This document shows, piece after piece, positions 1-7,633 of a DNA stretch of 64,000 nucleotides (position 1 is its first letter; each line of letters starts with the position of its first letter). Position numbers and translations under genes: made by a program. Where the stretch lies: NCBI GenBank assembly GCA_026390165.1, contig JAPLGM010000024.1, forward strand, positions 45,772-109,771. Reading direction: 5' to 3'. This DNA comes from Campylobacterales bacterium. GTDB taxonomy: Bacteria > Campylobacterota > Campylobacteria > Campylobacterales > Sulfurimonadaceae. Under the pieces are notes generated by a model. The model was not told the DNA's origin, searched no databases, and saw only the letters and a program-made list of their open reading frames with translations.

Positions 1-916
1 TGATCCACGAAAGATTGTTTTCATAATTTTCTTTTATGAGCAATGACTCATCGTAATAGAGATAATTTTTACGTGTTTTTTTTGCCAGTTTCAAAGCCAT
101 ATCGGCATGTGTCATAATATCGTTGATTTGAGTGGCATTCACAGTCGATCCAGCAACGCCGATGGTAATATTCAGACTGATCTCTTGATCTGCTACGGTA
201 AAAATTTTGGTATTGAAGGTTGTGGATAAGGCGGTGATACATTGATCGACCTCTTCTCTACTGCAGGCACATTTAATGAGGATGGCGTATTCATCAACGG
301 GAAGTTTGTAAACCACGGATGAGAGAGGGATTGTTTGTGAATAGTTCACAATCTCAGAACCCAACGTGATGAGCAGCTGATCCGCGATTTTATGACCGTA
401 AAAGGTATTGAACTCTTTGAAGCTGTCAATATTGATTAAAATGATGGTAAAAGCTGAGTCAATATCACTGATATCACTTAAAAGTTTTCTCCGATTTGGA
501 AGCTTGGTGAGTATCTCGTATTTCGATGCCAAGAGCTCTTTATTGAGTTGATGTAATGCCGTCATATCGCGGATACTGACAAGAATATTGTCCATATTCC
601 CTTCATTATCGTACAATGCTTGAACATTTTTAGAGATATGGACAATCGATCCGTCTTTTCGTCTGAAGATTGTCTCTTGATCCCTGCAATGACCACACTC
701 CTGTACACTCGTCATACAATGGGTTAAAATACTCAAATCTCCGAGATAATTGCTAATAGGGGTGCCGTATAATTCACTTTCACTGTATCCTACTAGCTGA
801 CAAAAGGCAGGATTGGTATATTGAATGTTCATATTGGTATCAATTGTAAACATCCCATCCGGTGAGTTTTCAAGAATCGCTTCTAATCGAATACTCTCCA
901 GTCGATGCTTCGTCAT
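1..916 (-). CDS. PAS-GGDEF(-EAL?) signalling protein, 3' part cut off by window edge
   Basis: Manual translation from the ATG at 916 gives about 305 residues running off the window. Residues ~5-115 form a PAS/PAC domain (VGYSESELYGTP; later FRRKDGSIVHI). It is followed by a GGDEF-type domain (LTKLPNRRKL at its start). The signature position reads KLPVDEYAIL instead of GGDEF, so cyclase activity is unlikely. The last visible residues (KENYENNLSWI) look like the usual linker into an EAL phosphodiesterase domain, which would lie outside the window. The PAS domain carries an unusual Cys cluster (CMTSVQECGHC). Ribosome site GGG lies 5 nt before the ATG, within a hairpin. Domain calls are confident; the EAL part and function are inference. 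Confidence 0.85.
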   Translation of the reverse strand, partial: MTKHRLESIRLEAILENSPDGMFTIDTNMNIQYTNPAFCQLVGYSESELYGTPISNYLGDLSILTHCMTSVQECGHCRDQETIFRRKDGSIVHISKNVQALYDNEGNMDNILVSIRDMTALHQLNKELLASKYEILTKLPNRRKLLSDISDIDSAFTIILINIDSFKEFNTFYGHKIADQLLITLGSEIVNYSQTIPLSSVVYKLPVDEYAILIKCACSREEVDQCITALSTTFNTKIFTVADQEISLNITIGVAGSTVNATQINDIMTHADMALKLAKKTRKNYLYYDESLLIKENYENNLSWI

Positions 917-922
917 TATGAC

Positions 923-957
923 CCTTTTATAACATATTTTTATTACATTATAAAAGG
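923..957 (-). promoter_or_regulatory. Hairpin covering the ribosome-binding site of the PAS-GGDEF gene
   Basis: A perfect 10-bp inverted repeat (923-932 and 948-957; CCTTTTATAA/TTATAAAAGG) with a 15-nt loop lies in the 68-bp gap between two minus-strand genes. In the minus transcript its second arm contains the AAAAGG part of the Shine-Dalgarno sequence, and the ATG follows within 7 nt. It could limit translation, or act as a weak terminator of the upstream PDC-sensor gene. The low-GC stem would melt easily. Function is inferred. Confidence 0.45.
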
Positions 958-985
958 TATGCCTTTAAAACAACGTAAAAATTAA

Positions 986-1843
986 TTACTCCTTCTCTGT
1001 TTTACGGATAACATAAACAAATAGTGCAAAAACGAGGAGTAAAAATGCTAAAGCAGCAATAAGCGTTGATGCGTACGGTAAGTCTTTGTAGTTGTGGATA
1101 GAGATTTTAAAGACGACCAGTAACGCTTCGATCAAGAGGGCGATAATAATCGATACGGAAAAATTGAGTAATGTTTTGGGATTAAAGGCATCGCTTACAT
1201 GCTGTGTTCGAGGGAGTACCTCTTGTTCAACAATGGTTTTTCCCAAATCATAGACAGCAAGTCCCAGCGTTAAAGCAATGATGGGTTTGAAGACTGCGTC
1301 AATACTCAGAGGTTCGAGTCCAAAAACATATCCGCCAAAGGTGTAGAATCCGTACAGCACAACGAAAACCCCAAAAAAGAGGAGACCAGCACCGATAATT
1401 GCGTAAGAGAGGCGATTGATCCCTTTGAAAACATCATTTTTTTCGATGAGGTCAAACCGTTCGAGAAGTTTCCGTAGACGAAAATCCAAAAATAGGTATC
1501 CATCCCCTACGGCATAGACGACGGTAATACAGAGAAATCCCGTAGCTGTGGAGATATAGGGTTGCGAGATATAATACCCTTTTTCAAGCTCAGCTTCATT
1601 GACCAAATAAAGTCTGTCTGCGCCAATATGGTAGTGCTCTTCCTTATCATTATAGATATTGGGAGAGTTTTGGACAAACCCCTCATCGCATTTGTACAGC
1701 AGCTCTAAACTTGGGAATGTTTTATAAAGTCGTTCACTGAGTCGGACATCAAGCGTTTTCAGACTGACATTTCCCAATGTGGAGAGGATGAATTTTTGGA
1801 TCAGCGAAGCATTTGCTTCATAGCTTTTTACTAAATCTTGCAT
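986..1843 (-). CDS. PDC/Cache-like sensor domain membrane protein
   Basis: 285 aa. Residues ~1-135 resemble the PDC (Cache-like) extracytoplasmic sensor fold seen in chemoreceptors of this phylum, including the pattern YKTFPSLELLYKCDEGFVQ and a later YISTATGFLCITV strand. Residues ~145-280 hold four hydrophobic segments (around 148-170, 185-200, 228-250 and 260-280). There is no HAMP, kinase, GGDEF or MCP output domain and no obvious N-terminal signal peptide, so the sensing part may face the cytoplasm or the topology is unusual. A clear AAGGAGAG ribosome site precedes the ATG. It lies upstream of and collinear with the PAS-GGDEF gene. Function unknown; the PDC call is from pattern recognition. 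Confidence 0.7.
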   Translation of the reverse strand: MQDLVKSYEANASLIQKFILSTLGNVSLKTLDVRLSERLYKTFPSLELLYKCDEGFVQNSPNIYNDKEEHYHIGADRLYLVNEAELEKGYYISQPYISTATGFLCITVVYAVGDGYLFLDFRLRKLLERFDLIEKNDVFKGINRLSYAIIGAGLLFFGVFVVLYGFYTFGGYVFGLEPLSIDAVFKPIIALTLGLAVYDLGKTIVEQEVLPRTQHVSDAFNPKTLLNFSVSIIIALLIEALLVVFKISIHNYKDLPYASTLIAALAFLLLVFALFVYVIRKTEKE

Positions 1844-1966
1844 GATTTCTCTCCTTTATAAGGTATTGATGAAAAAATTATAGTCTAAATTGTGATTTTT
1901 ACCTGATTATAAAATAAGCAATTAATCTTGAAGTGACCTCTAAGATTCAAACGCTAAAATTCGCCC

Positions 1967-2692
1967 ATGCAAAAAATAATTATTAATCAAAAATATTATG
2001 GCTCTATCGAACTTCCTGAGAATGAGGAGGCTACGCGTGTCTTTTCGAAAGTTATGAGTGCGTTTGGAACGCTTAAGAGGATGGAGATAGGGATTATTTT
2101 CCCTCACTACAAGTTAAAAGCATTAAGCAGTTATCAAAAAGGGGGAGCGCGACAAGAGTTGGAGGATATTGAGCTCTATATCGAACTGGGAAAAGTGTTG
2201 AACTTTAACACCGATGACGCTGTGAAACTGAAAAATTCTATCGAACTCACCAATGATATTGCCCACAATCACTATAATATTTCCAAACGTCTCACCCTCA
2301 TCAACAAACCAAAAGCGACCCAAAACAGTGACCATTATTTGTTTTGGGATATAGAGAATTTTTCGAATATTGGCTCGATGTTTAATGACGTGATTGAAAA
2401 ATTCAATATTGCTGATAACCGTATCTATGTGGCGGCAAATCCCGACTCTCTCTATCTCTTTAAGAGCGAATGGGAAGCCGATTTATACGACTATAAAAAA
2501 ACGTTAAAATCGTTTAATTTTACGAAATGCGATCACGGCAAAAACGTCGCAGATGATGTATTGCTGGCAAATTTCAACGCGCTTCATCTCCACAATGCGA
2601 ACGTCTATCTAATGACATTTGACCGAGAGCTTAAAGAGCGGTTTAATACACAGTGTCATGCGAGTAATAATTTGTATATTTTGGAGAAGTGA
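1967..2692 (+). CDS. Hypothetical protein with C-terminal NYN/PIN-like nuclease domain
   Basis: 241 aa. The C-terminal half (residues ~125-241) begins with a strand ending in an acidic pair (YLFWDIENFSNIG), then CDHGKNVADDVLLANF and VYLMTFDRELKERF. This D-x-E-N ... K..ADD ... D spacing is typical of NYN (PIN-like) ribonucleases. The N-terminal ~115 residues match nothing I recognise; they begin with a short beta-rich stretch and continue with a helical segment containing two acidic clusters. Only a weak ribosome site is visible. The gene stands alone, convergent with the small-peptide locus just downstream. Catalytic activity is inferred from the retained acidic residues. Confidence 0.65.
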   Translation: MQKIIINQKYYGSIELPENEEATRVFSKVMSAFGTLKRMEIGIIFPHYKLKALSSYQKGGARQELEDIELYIELGKVLNFNTDDAVKLKNSIELTNDIAHNHYNISKRLTLINKPKATQNSDHYLFWDIENFSNIGSMFNDVIEKFNIADNRIYVAANPDSLYLFKSEWEADLYDYKKTLKSFNFTKCDHGKNVADDVLLANFNALHLHNANVYLMTFDRELKERFNTQCHASNNLYILEK

Positions 2693-2700
2693 GGGGGGAT

Positions 2701-2739
2701 CAAGGGGATAAACCCCTTGGCATTGCTAGTGTAGCAATG
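2701..2739. terminator. Two adjacent stem-loops at the 3' ends of convergent units
   Basis: Stem 1 is 2701-2707/2713-2719 (CAAGGGG/CCCCTTG, loop 5 nt). Stem 2 is 2721-2728/2732-2739 (CATTGCTA/TAGCAATG, loop 3 nt) and spans the stop codon of the 19-aa peptide on the minus strand. Neither is followed by a T-run in either direction, so they may be stabilising 3' structures or a bidirectional terminator between the NYN gene and the minus-strand peptide unit. Confidence 0.5.
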
Positions 2740-2785
2740 GTGCAAAAATGCACATAAGTAGTAAAGCGATTACAAGCTTATCCAT
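2726..2785 (-). CDS. 19-aa hydrophobic peptide, type I toxin-like (Ibs-like)
   Basis: The minus strand encodes MDKLVIALLLMCIFAPLLH followed by TAG. The ATG (2785-2783) is preceded by a strong Shine-Dalgarno AAGGGGG with a 6-nt spacer. Length and character (short polar start, K-L-V-I, one hydrophobic helix, F-x-P near the end) resemble the 18-19-aa Ibs toxins of enteric type I toxin-antitoxin systems; the resemblance is from memory, not a search. Codons 3-8 and the region just upstream of the Shine-Dalgarno are complementary to the 5' leader of the same transcript, while the start region falls in the internal loop. The promoter is at 2906-2934, with a terminator between it and this frame. Too short for normal gene calling; coding status is inferred from the ribosome site, peptide character and surrounding structure. 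Confidence 0.55.
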   Translation of the reverse strand: MDKLVIALLLMCIFAPLLH

Positions 2786-2818
2786 AAAAGACCCCCTTCT
2801 GTAGCTTTTTTGGAGGGC

Positions 2819-2855
2819 AAAAAAAAAGGGACATAGGTTTCGAACCCTACATCCC
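2819..2855 (-). terminator. Intrinsic terminator inside the leader of the peptide locus
   Basis: On the minus strand, 2855-2846 pairs with 2837-2828 (10 bp, 8-nt loop GTTCGAAA) and is followed directly by nine T residues (2827-2819). Two of the pairs are G.U wobbles only in the minus-strand RNA; read on the plus strand they become A.C mismatches, which supports minus-strand use. Confidence 0.8.
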
Positions 2856-2899
2856 CAGACTTTACCGCTCCATTAAAGCTACAGAAAGTTTGTAATCGC
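2819..2899 (-). ncRNA. Predicted ~80-nt leader RNA, possible antitoxin
   Basis: Transcription from the promoter at 2906-2934 would begin near 2899-2902 and reach an intrinsic terminator ending at 2819, giving an RNA of about 80 nt. Its first ~32 nt (2899-2868) are complementary to the sequence on both sides of the peptide start codon. It could therefore act on read-through peptide mRNA in cis or on other copies in trans. No expression evidence; the boundaries are inferred from promoter and terminator. Confidence 0.5.
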
Positions 2900-2905
2900 A
2901 CCAAA

Positions 2906-2934
2906 ATTATAACTACATAAAATCAACACGTCAA
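2906..2934 (-). promoter_or_regulatory. Consensus sigma-70 promoter of the leader/peptide locus
   Basis: Minus strand: TTGACG (2934-2929), 17-bp spacer, TATAAT (2911-2906). This is close to a perfect vegetative promoter and far stronger than most others in this window. The predicted start lies at about 2899-2902, right at the outer end of the inverted repeat. Confidence 0.8.
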
Positions 2935-3035
2935 TAAGAACAAAATTTCCATGACACCTTACCATATTATCACAGCCTCTTAGGGTCAATAAGATAAAAT
3001 TTCCCTTTGACTAAAAAGGGAGTGAGCCGATATAG

Positions 3036-3149
3036 CGTGACGCAATCAAAATATTTGACGATAAAAAAGTACGAACGGTTTGGGATGAGAGCCAAGAAAA
3101 ATGGTATATTCAAAATAAAATGCACAAAATCTTAAAGATCAACTATTAA
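3036..3149 (+). pseudogene. Remnant of a BRO-N / phage antirepressor-type gene
   Basis: A 37-codon frame with no start codon, beginning after an in-frame TAG, reads AIKIFDDKKVRTVWDES...KWYI and then becomes unrelated (QNKMHKILKINY, stop). The first ~25 residues match the start of the BRO-N fold as found in phage antirepressor and RhuM/Fic-associated proteins (pattern F..K.IR.VWD...KWYF), recalled from family knowledge. Only the first strands remain. It lies between the small-peptide locus and tex and probably marks a decayed mobile insertion. The rest of 2940-3160 shows only a short CCCTTT/AAAGGG hairpin at 3003-3020. Confidence 0.5.
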
Positions 3150-3161
3150 AGGAACAAAACA

Positions 3162-5276
3162 ATGACACCCCTTATTAACCTCCTCACCCAAAAAACGGGC
3201 ATTACTAAAATCCACGTTGAGGCCATCCTCAAACTTCTCGAAGAGGGTTCCACTATCCCTTTTATTGCCCGTTATCGCAAAGAGATGACGGGGGGAGCGT
3301 CGGATGAACAGTTGAGAGAGTTTGAGACTGTTTACGGCTATTCTAAAAAATCATTGGAGCGAAAAGAGGAGATACGGCGATTGATCGAAGAGCGCGGTCA
3401 TTGTACGCCAGAGCTTACGACACAGATCAATGCTGCTCAAACGCTTCAAGTGTTAGAAGATATTTATCGCCCCTTTAAAGAGAAGAAAAACACCCGTGCG
3501 GCATCGGCTATTGCGGCAGGGTTGGAACCGTTGGCGGAGTTGTTGCAAAGCGGACGTTTAGAACTAGAAGTATTTAAAAGAAAAGCAGGGGAGTTTCTCA
3601 AGGCTTCCATTAAAACGGTGGATGAAGCGGTACAGGGGGCAAAAGATATTGTGGCGGAGCGGTACAGCGATGACCCACGAGAGCGTGAACATTGGAGAAA
3701 ACAGCTTTTTGATTACGCTTCGTTTGAGATTAAAGGGACGAAAAGCCTCAAAGAGGAGGGCTTATTTTCGAAACTAGCCGGTAAATCGGAGAAGATTTCC
3801 TCTATCCCTTCTCACCGTTATCTCGCTCTAATGCGCGGTGTCTCTGAAAAAGAGCTGAGTATCAAAATATCCATTGATATGGAGAGGGTGGAAGAGAGTC
3901 TAAAGCGCAACCTGCTCCCTCGTAATTGCAACAGCTCTTCCTCACTACTTCTCGAAGCCTATCTCGATGGATTTAAGCGTCTGTTGTTCCCCTCACTGGA
4001 GCGTGAAATTCATGGAATGATTAAAGAGCGTGCCGATATTCAAGCGATTAATACCTTTGGTAAAAATTTGACACAGCTTCTTAATACCCCTCCCGTCACG
4101 AAAAGGGTGATTTTGGGAGCTGACCCAGCATACCGTACAGGGTGCAAGCTTGCCGTCGTCGATGAGCACGGAACCTATCTTACCCACGCCGTTATCTATC
4201 CCACTCCACCACAAAGTGATTATACAGCGTCGGCAAAAGTGGTCAAAGAGTTGACACAAAAATACAACATTACGGGAGTTGCCATCGGTAACGGTACAGG
4301 TTCACGCGAGACGCAGGAATTTTTTGCACGGGTGAATCGTGACGAGGGGTTGAGTTTGGCGTATACCGTCGTTTCGGAAGCGGGGGCATCGGTCTACTCT
4401 GCCTCTAAAATTGCGCACGAGGAGTACCCACAGCTGGATGTAACGATCAGAGGAGCCATCTCTATTGCCCAACGGTTACGTGATCCGATGGCGGCGTTGG
4501 TGAAGATTGATCCAAAATCGTTGGGGATAGGGCAATATCAGCACGACGTCGATCAAAAGCTCTTGGAAAAACAGCTAGAGAGTGTGACGGAGGATTTGGT
4601 TAATCGTATTGGTGTTGATGTCAACAGCGCCTCGGTATCGTTGCTTTCATACGTTGCAGGAGTCGGTTCTAAAGTTGCCAAGGGTATCGTAGAGTATCGT
4701 GAAAAATCGGGGGCATTTACGAGCAAACAAGAGCTGCTAAAAGTCAAAGGGCTGGGGGTGAAAGCGTACGAGCAGTGTGCAGGATTTTTTCGGATACGGG
4801 AGGGGAAAAGTATCCTTGATAATACAGGAGTTCATCCTGAAAGCTACAGTGCGGCGCAAAAACTTCTAAAAGAGTATGATGTTGGTTCTATTACGAAAGG
4901 GGAGATTCCCTCCATTGCAAAAACGTTAGGGATAGGGGAAGTGACGCTTGGTGATATACTTGCCGAACTCAAAAAACCCGGATTTGATCCTCGTGAAACG
5001 CTCCCCCCTATTATTTTTAGTTCGGATTTGACCAATATAAAAGAGTTAAGAGAGGGTTCCATCGTCTCAGGGGTTGTCCGAAATATTGCCGACTTCGGGG
5101 CATTTGTTGATATTGGGCTAAAAAATGACGGTCTTATTCATATTTCACAGATGTCTGAAAAGCGAATTGCTCATCCGTTAGAAGTGTTGAGCGTCAATCA
5201 GCAACTGATACGAATCCGTGTTATCGAGATAGATGTGGAAAAAGGGAAAGTAGGGTTGAGTTTGAGAGAGATTTAG
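3162..5276 (+). CDS. tex: Tex family transcription accessory / RNA-binding protein
   Basis: 704 aa, normal for Tex. Order: N-terminal helical region from residue 1; YqgF/RNase H-like fold around 320-430 (ILGADPAYRTGCKLAVVDEHG); helix-hairpin-helix region around 490-560 (LLSYVAGVGSKVAKGIVEYR); C-terminal S1 RNA-binding domain around 630-704 (SGVVRNIADFGAFVDIG, DGLIHISQMS). Tex binds nucleic acids and is thought to act on transcription complexes and RNA turnover. AAGGAAC lies before the ATG. Transcribed alone; the 3' end faces the MCP gene across a hairpin. Confidence 0.95.
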   Translation: MTPLINLLTQKTGITKIHVEAILKLLEEGSTIPFIARYRKEMTGGASDEQLREFETVYGYSKKSLERKEEIRRLIEERGHCTPELTTQINAAQTLQVLEDIYRPFKEKKNTRAASAIAAGLEPLAELLQSGRLELEVFKRKAGEFLKASIKTVDEAVQGAKDIVAERYSDDPREREHWRKQLFDYASFEIKGTKSLKEEGLFSKLAGKSEKISSIPSHRYLALMRGVSEKELSIKISIDMERVEESLKRNLLPRNCNSSSSLLLEAYLDGFKRLLFPSLEREIHGMIKERADIQAINTFGKNLTQLLNTPPVTKRVILGADPAYRTGCKLAVVDEHGTYLTHAVIYPTPPQSDYTASAKVVKELTQKYNITGVAIGNGTGSRETQEFFARVNRDEGLSLAYTVVSEAGASVYSASKIAHEEYPQLDVTIRGAISIAQRLRDPMAALVKIDPKSLGIGQYQHDVDQKLLEKQLESVTEDLVNRIGVDVNSASVSLLSYVAGVGSKVAKGIVEYREKSGAFTSKQELLKVKGLGVKAYEQCAGFFRIREGKSILDNTGVHPESYSAAQKLLKEYDVGSITKGEIPSIAKTLGIGEVTLGDILAELKKPGFDPRETLPPIIFSSDLTNIKELREGSIVSGVVRNIADFGAFVDIGLKNDGLIHISQMSEKRIAHPLEVLSVNQQLIRIRVIEIDVEKGKVGLSLREI

Positions 5277-5315
5277 ATTCCGTGTCATACCCTATAGGGC
5301 ACGTGAGCACGGAAT
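5277..5315. terminator. Bidirectional terminator between tex and the MCP gene
   Basis: ATTCCGTG (5277-5284) and CACGGAAT (5308-5315) form an 8-bp stem enclosing a further palindrome CCCTATAGGG, right after the tex stop codon and 12 bp from the end of the convergent MCP gene. The segment 5299-5310 (GCACGTGAGCAC) recurs inverted at 18252-18263. Confidence 0.6.
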
Positions 5316-5326
5316 GGCTAAATAGG

Positions 5327-6928
5327 CTACGTGCGATACACAGTAATTTGATTGGTGAGCTGTTCAGTCATTTGGTGGAGATGTTCGGCAGCTGAAGCGA
5401 TCTCTTCAACACTGCGTGCATTGGCGGTTGAGAGGGTATGGATTGTTGCGATTTTACCGATAATGGTATCGGTTGTATTGGCATTAGTTTGAGTATCACT
5501 TGAGAGTTTTTCGATGGCTTTGACGGTCATCTCGAGTGCTGTACTAGCCGTTGCTGTATGGCTATCTACTTCAGCCGATGCGCTTACTAGTTCTTCAATA
5601 CGATTTGTATTATGGTTCATTTGGTCGGTAATATCATTGATCGATTGGACGATAACATTGACCGTTGCATTGGTCTCTACAAGACTTTTTTGGGTACGTT
5701 CTGCAAGTTTACGCACTTCATCAGCGACGACGGCAAATCCACGGCCATGTTCACCCGCACGCGCCGCTTCAATAGCAGCATTAAGGGCGAGAAGATTGGT
5801 TTGGTCGGCAATATCAGCGATAACCGTGAGGACTTGTTTAACTTGGGATGCCTCTTGGGAAAGATTATTGAGCCGTTGGTTGATTTCACTCTCCATTTGA
5901 ACCGTAAGGGAGAGTTGTTCCATTGTATTGTGAAGCGCTGTTTGCGCCTCTTGGAGATTTCCTCGTGCACCAATGGCTTGTTCACGGACGCTTTGCGCCT
6001 CACGTGAAGAGTTCCGCATCGCCTCTTTCATTTTATCCGATTCAGTTGTTGTTTCCGTGACGATTTTCGCCTCTTGCTCAGCAGCTCTTCCGATAGAGAG
6101 GGTCGTTGCGGAGAGTTCGGCAGCAACAGAGAGATTTTCGCTTGATGCGGAACGGATCGATTGGAACGATTGACGCAGCATTTGAATGAGTCCATTGAGC
6201 TTGCGTCCCATTTGTGCAAGTTCATCATCCCCTTCAATGACGGCATCTTTGGTAAAGTCATGATTTTGAGCGAGAGTATCAATTGTTTTTTCCAACCGTT
6301 CAATGGATGCCCTGATACTGCTGATAATGAAATACAACATCCCTATCATAATTATTGTACTTAAAATAATGATAATTTCCATCGTAAGGGCATTGCTATC
6401 GAGGGTAGCAAGATTTTTCTTTTCCATTGATGTTTCTAAATCCCGTCGTTTTTCAACCATAGTATTATAATGCTCTTTTGCATCTTTGGAAATGTTCATC
6501 AGTTTCTGTCCATCAGGACTTTGATCAAATGCTTCGGTATGGGTAAGTTTTTGATATTTTCCGATGATGGCAATACGAGGCCCATTCATCTCATCTAAAG
6601 CTTTAATATCAGCGGCAATTTCTGCAAGTCTTTTTTTATTCTCTTCGGAACGGGTAATATCTGAAAGTTCTTCAATTGCTTCGGCAATTTTGTCATTGCG
6701 CTCCTGATAGCGATCTAAATACTCTTGTTTATAGAACAGTTGATATCCGCGCAGTTCCATCATGATACCATTCATTTCTGAACGGATATTACCTAATAGA
6801 ACCATTCTCTGAGCCATTTTTTTGGCATCATTGTTATTGGAATGGGATAAAAAACCTAATGTAGCCAATATTACAAAGCTAAGTAGTGCAAGTAAAGTGA
6901 GTTTGCCTCGTATTGTGGCGAAATTCAT
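5327..6928 (-). CDS. Methyl-accepting chemotaxis protein
   Basis: 533 aa from the ATG at 6928. An ATG 15 bp upstream is less likely, because the GGAGG ribosome site lies between the two. TM1 at ~7-25, a helical periplasmic domain of the four-helix-bundle type (~30-180), TM2 at ~185-205, HAMP (~205-260), then the coiled-coil signalling domain. The conserved hairpin tip ([39 protein letters not shown]) sits around residues 371-412. No CheR-binding pentapeptide at the C terminus. It signals to CheA/CheW; the ligand cannot be read from sequence. Monocistronic. Confidence 0.93.
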   Translation of the reverse strand: MNFATIRGKLTLLALLSFVILATLGFLSHSNNNDAKKMAQRMVLLGNIRSEMNGIMMELRGYQLFYKQEYLDRYQERNDKIAEAIEELSDITRSEENKKRLAEIAADIKALDEMNGPRIAIIGKYQKLTHTEAFDQSPDGQKLMNISKDAKEHYNTMVEKRRDLETSMEKKNLATLDSNALTMEIIIILSTIIMIGMLYFIISSIRASIERLEKTIDTLAQNHDFTKDAVIEGDDELAQMGRKLNGLIQMLRQSFQSIRSASSENLSVAAELSATTLSIGRAAEQEAKIVTETTTESDKMKEAMRNSSREAQSVREQAIGARGNLQEAQTALHNTMEQLSLTVQMESEINQRLNNLSQEASQVKQVLTVIADIADQTNLLALNAAIEAARAGEHGRGFAVVADEVRKLAERTQKSLVETNATVNVIVQSINDITDQMNHNTNRIEELVSASAEVDSHTATASTALEMTVKAIEKLSSDTQTNANTTDTIIGKIATIHTLSTANARSVEEIASAAEHLHQMTEQLTNQITVYRT

Positions 6929-7022
6929 GTAGAGAACCTCCATAATGTGATAAGGATGAATTATAGCGTATTTGTTGTGTCTGAAGTTGTAATATCAGAT
7001 AATAACTGCCATTACGCAGTTA

Positions 7023-7589
7023 TTAGACACTGGTGTCGAGGATACTTCCTCCCAAAGAGGTGATCTTCTCATCAATTTTGGCAAGGGCTTTATCGAGCGT
7101 TTGGTAGGAGATATCGGGGAGTTTCCCCCCCCACATTTTTTCGGCATCATTAAATCCTTTAACAATCCCCTCCCGTCCTGCTTTGAGGGTGTCAATATTA
7201 TCACCGGCACCACTTAGGACAAAGTCGGATAAACGTGCAGAGGTTTGGTCAACGCCGAAGAAACCATCTTGACCTACTAGCGCTTTAGCTTCATCAGGAG
7301 ACATCTCTTTGATCGGTTTTCCCGTATACCCGATCGCTTCGAAATCGATAGAATCCAAAATATCACCGATTTTTTTCATATCAAAGGGAGCTGTTTGCGC
7401 TTCGAAATTACTCGAAGAATTCGCCTGAATACTCAGAGAATATTGGACAAGATAGGATTCTGAAAGGGCTTTACCAGAAATTTCACCATTTTTGATCTTA
7501 TCTTTAAACTCTTGAGATGTTTTGTCAGTGGGGATAAGATCATTCTGAACGTATGGATTGAGCGATGAGCCAACAGTATTGATTTGCAT
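7023..7589 (-). CDS. Conserved hypothetical protein, possibly the family labelled 'hydrogenase-4 component G'
   Basis: 188 aa from the ATG at 7589, preceded by AAGGGG; an in-frame ATG 48 bp upstream lacks a ribosome site. Soluble, no signal peptide or membrane segment. The N terminus (MQINTVGSSLNPYVQ) and Ser/Asn-rich middle recall surface or flagellar-rod-associated small proteins. A C-terminal region has the pattern GFFGVDQTSARLSDFVL and a helical end. Similar proteins in this phylum carry the label hydrogenase-4 component G, probably a misnomer since no hydrogenase gene is near; this is memory only. It follows the efflux operon by 44 bp and may be co-transcribed. Confidence 0.6.
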   Translation of the reverse strand: MQINTVGSSLNPYVQNDLIPTDKTSQEFKDKIKNGEISGKALSESYLVQYSLSIQANSSSNFEAQTAPFDMKKIGDILDSIDFEAIGYTGKPIKEMSPDEAKALVGQDGFFGVDQTSARLSDFVLSGAGDNIDTLKAGREGIVKGFNDAEKMWGGKLPDISYQTLDKALAKIDEKITSLGGSILDTSV

Positions 7590-7633
7590 TGGTAACCCCT
7601 TTTTTATTTTATGTAAAGAGTATATCGACAAAA

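Larger units (their letters stand above)
2766..2899 (-). repeat. Imperfect long inverted repeat in the peptide locus
   Basis: Outer arms 2766-2779 and 2886-2899 match at 13 of 14 positions. Inner arms 2796-2815 and 2868-2887 match at 17 of 20. The unpaired asymmetric segment 2780-2795 holds the start codon and most of the Shine-Dalgarno of the 19-aa frame. In a full-length minus transcript these arms would fold the 5' end onto the ribosome-binding and early coding region. Confidence 0.75.

Noticed and set aside
2726..2790. Plus-strand antisense promoter for an antitoxin against the 19-aa frame
   Set aside because: Only poor -10/-35 look-alikes are visible on the plus strand here; not strong enough to report.
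2828..2856. TTCGAA-containing stem that resembles a tRNA or tmRNA T-arm ending in an acceptor-like CATCCCC
   Set aside because: The loop is 8 nt rather than 7, no D or anticodon arm can be placed, and the hairpin is followed by nine T on the minus strand, so an intrinsic terminator explains it better.
2726..2899. 6S or SRP RNA as an explanation for the long paired structure
   Set aside because: No GGAAGC/GCAGC core of SRP RNA; the pairing is asymmetric, with a ribosome site and open frame in the internal loop, unlike the central bubble of 6S RNA.
5514..6007. Long plus-strand reading frames opposite the MCP gene
   Set aside because: They are antisense shadows of a fully convincing MCP coding region, without ribosome sites or recognisable protein character.
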